From positions 1 to 52,136 of the forward strand of contig CAUCTV010000008.1 in NCBI GenBank assembly GCA_958445895.1: a stretch of DNA of 52,136 nucleotides, given 5' to 3'. This stretch comes from an uncultured Collinsella sp. (lineage in GTDB: Bacteria; Actinomycetota; Coriobacteriia; Coriobacteriales; Coriobacteriaceae). The notes under the pieces are model-generated. The model was not told the origin of the DNA, did not search any database, and saw nothing but the letters and a program-made list of their open reading frames with translations. The position numbers and the translations under genes were made by a program. This document shows positions 49,109 through 52,136 of this stretch, piece by piece (the stretch's first letter is position 1; every line of letters begins with the position of its first letter).

Positions 49109-49612
49109 CGATGTCTCCTCCCCAAGAGACCGCGATCTTGCTCTTTCCCTATCAAACGTATCTGCGCAATCTGTAATTGCGCTCGCTAAGTGATGCAATT
49201 ATAACGATTGTTTAAACATCTGAGCAGCAAAACCGACATTTTTGTGCAAGTTCTTAATTCTCTTGACAATTGTTTAGATTTGCCTTCGTTTATTCGCTAT
49301 AAAACATCTGTTTCTACTGGTAATTAAGTTAGTTATCAGTTTTTTAATAGCATTTTATTTATTTGCACAACCTTTTGCTCAAGAGCAAACATCCTGTGAA
49401 CGGTCGAATAACGACAGTGAGCGGTAGGTCATCAACCGGGAGGAATACCCTACCAAACTGATGAGAATATCTTTAACCCATCGGTGGTTAGAAGCGTAAT
49501 GTTCAGACAACTAAATTTGAATTTTCGCGCAGATTTTAGGCATCAATTCGCCCAAATCGCCTGAGGCCACCGCAAAGGCGCCTGTCCCCTTTGCGGTGGC
49601 TCTCCCCCGGCG
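49109..49612. other. AT-rich promoter region of the pilus operon
   Basis: 504 bp, clearly lower in GC than the genome. On the minus strand TATAAT (49203-49198) is a good -10 placed about 85 bases before the adhesin ATG; no clear -35. Just upstream is the palindrome TGTTTAAACA (49209-49218), and a related ATTGTTTAGAT occurs near 49269. No gene is seen. The REP-like palindrome 49566-49600 lies at the right end. Confidence 0.55.
49566..49600. repeat. REP-like palindrome with compensatory changes
   Basis: GCCACCGCAAAGG / CCTTTGCGGTGGC: two positions in the arm differ from the 39126 copy and their partners change too. 13 bases after the HAD gene stop. Confidence 0.8.
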
Positions 49613-50434
49613 CTACAGAAGATGTTCCTCGATAAAGACCGCAATGCCGTCATTGTCGTTGCTGGCGGTTACAAAATCGGCGGCGGCGCGGGTGGCGGCG
49701 CTGCCGTTTGCCATGGCAACGCCCACGCCGGCGTCGGCCACCATGCAGGTGTCGTTATCGGCATCGCCAAACACGCAGATGTTCTGGAGCTCCATGTCGT
49801 TGAGCTCCGCCACGCGCACAAGGCCGCGAGTCTTGGACACGCGCGGATCCATGAATTCGTAGAGCCGCTGCGTGGTTTGCAGAGCTGCCGCCTTAACAGT
49901 GTCATCGGCAAACGTCGACGCCCGCTCAATCACCCGCGGCATTACCTCGGGTGCCATGGTAAACATCACCTTGGGCTGCGGCCCGCGCAAGAACTCGGCA
50001 AAATCGACCACCTGGTAGGGCACGCCGTCGACGCGCGACAGGTGCTCGACGCACGCATTGCTCTCGGGCACGTAGAACACGCCGTCTCGGGGGCAGACGG
50101 GCGTTGCCGGAAGGTCCGCCATGTGCTTGCAGATGCGCGCGATGGTCTCGCCCGGCAGCGGATAGCTCAGCTCGTTGATGTCGTACGCGCGGTCGATGAC
50201 CTCGGCGCCACCGCAGCCCACGAGCACGTCTACCAGGCCTTCGATGCCCCAGAGCTCGTACATGGCCTCGGTCGCGTGGGCGTCACGCCCGGTGCACAGG
50301 CCAAAGAGCACGCCGCGCTCGCGCAGGGCGCGGATCGCCGCCACGGTGCGCGGGGACACCGTGTGCTGGCTCGTGAGCAGTGTACCGTCGATATCGCAGA
50401 ACACGGCTTTGATGTGGCTGAAGATGGTGTCCAT
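49613..50434 (-). CDS. HAD-superfamily hydrolase, Cof type
   Basis: A 273-residue cytoplasmic phosphatase of the Cof/YidA group (class IIB cap). Motif I VFCDIDGTLL has nucleophile Asp14 and acid/base Asp16; LCTGRDA is motif II, and the cap domain follows. ICVFGDADNDTCMVADAG contains the Mg-binding motif IV. Substrate probably a sugar phosphate, not definable. AGAAAGG precedes ATG 50434. Apparently monocistronic. Confidence 0.93.
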   Translation of the reverse strand: MDTIFSHIKAVFCDIDGTLLTSQHTVSPRTVAAIRALRERGVLFGLCTGRDAHATEAMYELWGIEGLVDVLVGCGGAEVIDRAYDINELSYPLPGETIARICKHMADLPATPVCPRDGVFYVPESNACVEHLSRVDGVPYQVVDFAEFLRGPQPKVMFTMAPEVMPRVIERASTFADDTVKAAALQTTQRLYEFMDPRVSKTRGLVRVAELNDMELQNICVFGDADNDTCMVADAGVGVAMANGSAATRAAADFVTASNDNDGIAVFIEEHLL

Positions 50435-50523
50435 GGGGGCCTTTCTGGGTTGTGCGGCGGTGTGGGGTGTGGTCGTGAACGGCGTACATGGTATACCAAG
50501 GCACAGGCGCGGCCCGTCAAATC

Positions 50524-51262
50524 AGAACCACCCTTAAAAAGGGTGGTTTGCTCTTAGGGTATAACCCACGGGCCCCGGGCTCGCGTCTAAAGGCGCGGGC
50601 CCGGACTTCGTCCAGGCCTAGTGCATCTTGACCCGTGGCGCGCCGGTCGAACCGGCAGGATCACCTCCTCTTGAAGGGGTCCTCGTACTCCTTCACGCTC
50701 AGCTTGTCCAGCGCGATGTCGTGGGACTCCTGCTCCCTGATGTACTTGGCGATCGTCGCCTCGTTCAGGCCGACGGTGGACACGCAGTAGCCCTCCGCCC
50801 AGAACTTCCTGTTGCCGAACTTGTACTTGAGGTTGGCGTGCCTGTCGAATATCATCAGCGAGCTCTTCCCCTTCAGGCAGCCCATGACGCTCGCGACGCT
50901 GTACTTCGGCGGGATCGCCAGCAGCACGTGCACGTGGTCGGGCATCAGGTGCCCCTCGATTATCTCGATCCCCTTGTACTCGCACAGCTTCCTGAGGATC
51001 TCCCCTATGTCGCTCCTGATTTGGTTGTAGATCACTTTGCGCCTATACTTCGGCGTGAACACGATGTGGTACTTGCACATCCACTTCGTGTGGGAAAGGC
51101 TGTAGGCCTTCTGGGCCATGGCGACCACCCCTTCGACTCGAATTCTTGACGGCCTGAACAATCGTCAATATCGGTCGGAGGGGTGGCTTTGTAAAGCCGT
51201 TTGTCTCCACCCGCGTAGCGGGTGGTTTAAAGCTGGCCGCTGCGCGGCCAGCAGACTAAAGT
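50524..51262 (-). mobile_element. IS200/IS605-type insertion sequence (tnpA only)
   Basis: A single Y1 transposase gene is bounded by hairpins characteristic of this family. On one side is AACCACCC/GGGTGGTT (50526-50549) and a GC-rich dyad (50568-50620). On the other are CCACCCGC/GCGGGTGG (51210-51228) and GCTGGCCGC/GCGGCCAGC (51231-51252). No terminal inverted repeats or target duplication are expected. Boundaries are estimates. Confidence 0.65.
50661..51119 (-). CDS. tnpA: IS200-family Y1 transposase TnpA
   Basis: A 152-residue HUH single-strand transposase. The metal-binding HUH pair is His62 and His64 in HLMPDHVHVLL; the catalytic tyrosine is Tyr126 in ATIAKYIREQE. CKYHIVFTPKYRRKVIY at the N terminus and FWAEGYCVSTVG are diagnostic of IS200. 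Start ATG 51119 with AAGGGG upstream. Length is that of complete IS200 TnpA, so it may be active; no TnpB/IscB accompanies it. Confidence 0.95.
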   Translation of the reverse strand: MAQKAYSLSHTKWMCKYHIVFTPKYRRKVIYNQIRSDIGEILRKLCEYKGIEIIEGHLMPDHVHVLLAIPPKYSVASVMGCLKGKSSLMIFDRHANLKYKFGNRKFWAEGYCVSTVGLNEATIAKYIREQESHDIALDKLSVKEYEDPFKRR

Positions 51263-51275
51263 CTTGAAGCAAAAA

Positions 51276-51308
51276 CCACCACAAAGGCGTCTGGCCCCTT
51301 TGTGGTGG
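51276..51308. repeat. REP-like palindrome
   Basis: CCACCACAAAGG / CCTTTGTGGTGG arms around CGTCTGGCC, next to the IS200 left end. Confidence 0.75.
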
Positions 51309-51340
51309 CAGGATCCGCAGGGTGGCCTGGCCCGGGGCGC

Positions 51341-51402
51341 AAACCATCACAACATTCGATGTTTTTCGGCAAAATCGCGATTTTCATCGAATGTTGTGAT
51401 GG
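51341..51402. repeat. Nested palindrome family, copy 2
   Basis: ACCATCACAACATTCGA / TCGAATGTTGTGATGGT with inner AAAATCGCGATTTT. It ends three bases from the stop of the MFS gene and may serve as its 3' hairpin. Confidence 0.75.
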
Positions 51403-51405
51403 TCT

Positions 51406-52136
51406 TTACTGCCTTGCGGCACGATCAAAATGCCGGCGCCCAAACAGCAGCAACGCCGCAGGGACAGCCGTCACGACCAGGCCCGCCCCTACGAGTGTCT
51501 GCTGCACGCCAAATGTCGCCGCCAGCCACGGGGCAATCGCCAGAGGGGCCACACCAGCGAACATATTGCCAAAGCCCATGACCGAATTGACGCGACCAAG
51601 CTGCTCGAGCGGAGCCGTCGTCTGCACAATGGTGTTGTGGAGCGGGTTGACGACACCCCAAGCTATACCCAGGGCGATCTGGCCGACAAGGGCCACGCCC
51701 ACGTACGGTGTCCCCACATAGAGCAGACTTCCCAGGCCCACGGACATAAGCGCCACGAGCAAGGTTTTAAGGCTGACCAGGTGCGGCGGCAAGCGGAGCG
51801 CGAGCACAGCACCCAGCACCGCGCCCACGCCCGAGGCAGACGAGAGCCAACCCATCCACTCAACGCCGACGTGCAGGACATCGCGGTAGAAGAACGACTC
51901 CAGCGGATCGAAGGCTCCGTAGCCAAAGTTCGAAAGAAAAATGATGCAGAAAAGTAGCGCGAGGACGCTGTTGGTGAAGACTGTCTTGATGCTGGCTGCG
52001 AAGGTGGCGCGGGCGGACGTGCTGGGGTTGGAGCTTTGTCCCGCACGCTCCCCTTCCTCTGCCGAATCGGCATCCGCATGCCCGGCGACATGGCTGGTCT
52101 GCGACCTAAAGCCCCAGCCGGCAACGAGCGCCAGCA
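51406..52136 (-). CDS. MFS transporter, C-terminal part (cut by window edge)
   Basis: About 243 C-terminal residues of a major facilitator permease are present; the 5' end lies beyond the window. A hydrophilic loop (SHVAGHADADSAEEGERAG) matches the central cytoplasmic loop, followed by about six membrane segments, e.g. SVLALLFCIIFLSNFGYGAF, GAVLGAVLALRLPP and LGIAWGVVNPLHNTIVQ. The GWLSSASGVGAVLGAVLALR region resembles drug/macrolide efflux (MefA/enterobactin exporter-like) members. Substrate cannot be inferred. Confidence 0.85.
   Translation of the reverse strand, partial: LALVAGWGFRSQTSHVAGHADADSAEEGERAGQSSNPSTSARATFAASIKTVFTNSVLALLFCIIFLSNFGYGAFDPLESFFYRDVLHVGVEWMGWLSSASGVGAVLGAVLALRLPPHLVSLKTLLVALMSVGLGSLLYVGTPYVGVALVGQIALGIAWGVVNPLHNTIVQTTAPLEQLGRVNSVMGFGNMFAGVAPLAIAPWLAATFGVQQTLVGAGLVVTAVPAALLLFGRRHFDRAARQ

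Noticed and set aside
50661..51119. RAYT-type transposase driving the REP-like repeats
   Set aside because: The protein has the length and ends of plain IS200 TnpA, and the REP-like palindrome near it is not positioned as an immediate flank on both sides.

Overview
The window is a high-GC stretch of a gut Coriobacteriia genome. It is most like Collinsella, judged from codon usage, a type III glutamine synthetase, gatCAB organisation, SpaA-type pili and an actinobacterial tmRNA. It holds mostly ordinary chromosomal housekeeping genes. A surface-pilus locus lies near the right side, and the intergenic regions are unusually rich in structured repeats. Both window edges cut through genes (ychF on the left, an MFS transporter on the right).

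Layout. 1-5912 (minus strand): ychF, a four-cluster ferredoxin-like protein, two glycerol-dehydrogenase-type enzymes and a class III iron alcohol dehydrogenase. 6413-10755 (plus): a pair of overlapping paralogous proteins of unknown function, then a single-chain MurT-GatD fusion for peptidoglycan amidation. 10856-11569: tRNA-Glu, followed by repeat structures that copy parts of the tRNA. 11570-13657 (minus): glnN. 14085-18304 (plus): metF, a stand-alone MetH reactivation domain and metH, translationally coupled or tightly packed. 18413-21439 (plus): a UPF0210/DUF711 protein, a methyltransferase and yhbY. 21509-24508 (minus): a large NTPase/SARP-like regulator. 24957-28829 (minus): nagB, crr-type EIIA, glmM, rpsI and rplM, an amino-sugar and ribosomal-protein region. 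28987-34865: a patatin-like lipase, tmRNA, a small unknown protein, a PIN/antitoxin pair, and a P1B-type ATPase with a small membrane partner. 35348-38849 (minus): gatCAB. 39174-49108 (minus): class C sortase, a winged-helix protein, a duplicated small toxin-like ORF, and a three-gene LPXTG pilus operon. 49613-52136: a HAD phosphatase, an IS200-type transposase and the MFS transporter.

The most interesting signals are not ordinary genes. (1) Two ~135-bp elements sit a few bases after the stop codons of unrelated genes (the DUF711 gene and gatB). They have 32- and 40-bp outer arms, a 9-bp inner stem with the same ATTAA loop, and conserved flanks (ACAGTCCTG and GTGCGGAACTC). Arm and stem sequences differ between copies but pairing is kept, so the structure itself appears to be selected. 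(2) The pilus operon carries a G9 run inside the N-terminal coding region of its large adhesin and a C10/G10 run between its two pilin genes; both are classic substrates for slipped-strand phase variation. (3) tRNA-Glu and tmRNA are each followed by the same kind of repeat module, whose ends copy the 3' part of the adjacent RNA gene. (4) At least five loci carry a REP/REPIN-like palindrome with compensatory arm changes, and another nested palindrome occurs twice. (5) A 50-residue hydrophobic/basic ORF with a partial tandem copy resembles a type I toxin locus. All functional statements come from reading the sequence and from knowledge of the families; no searches were run.
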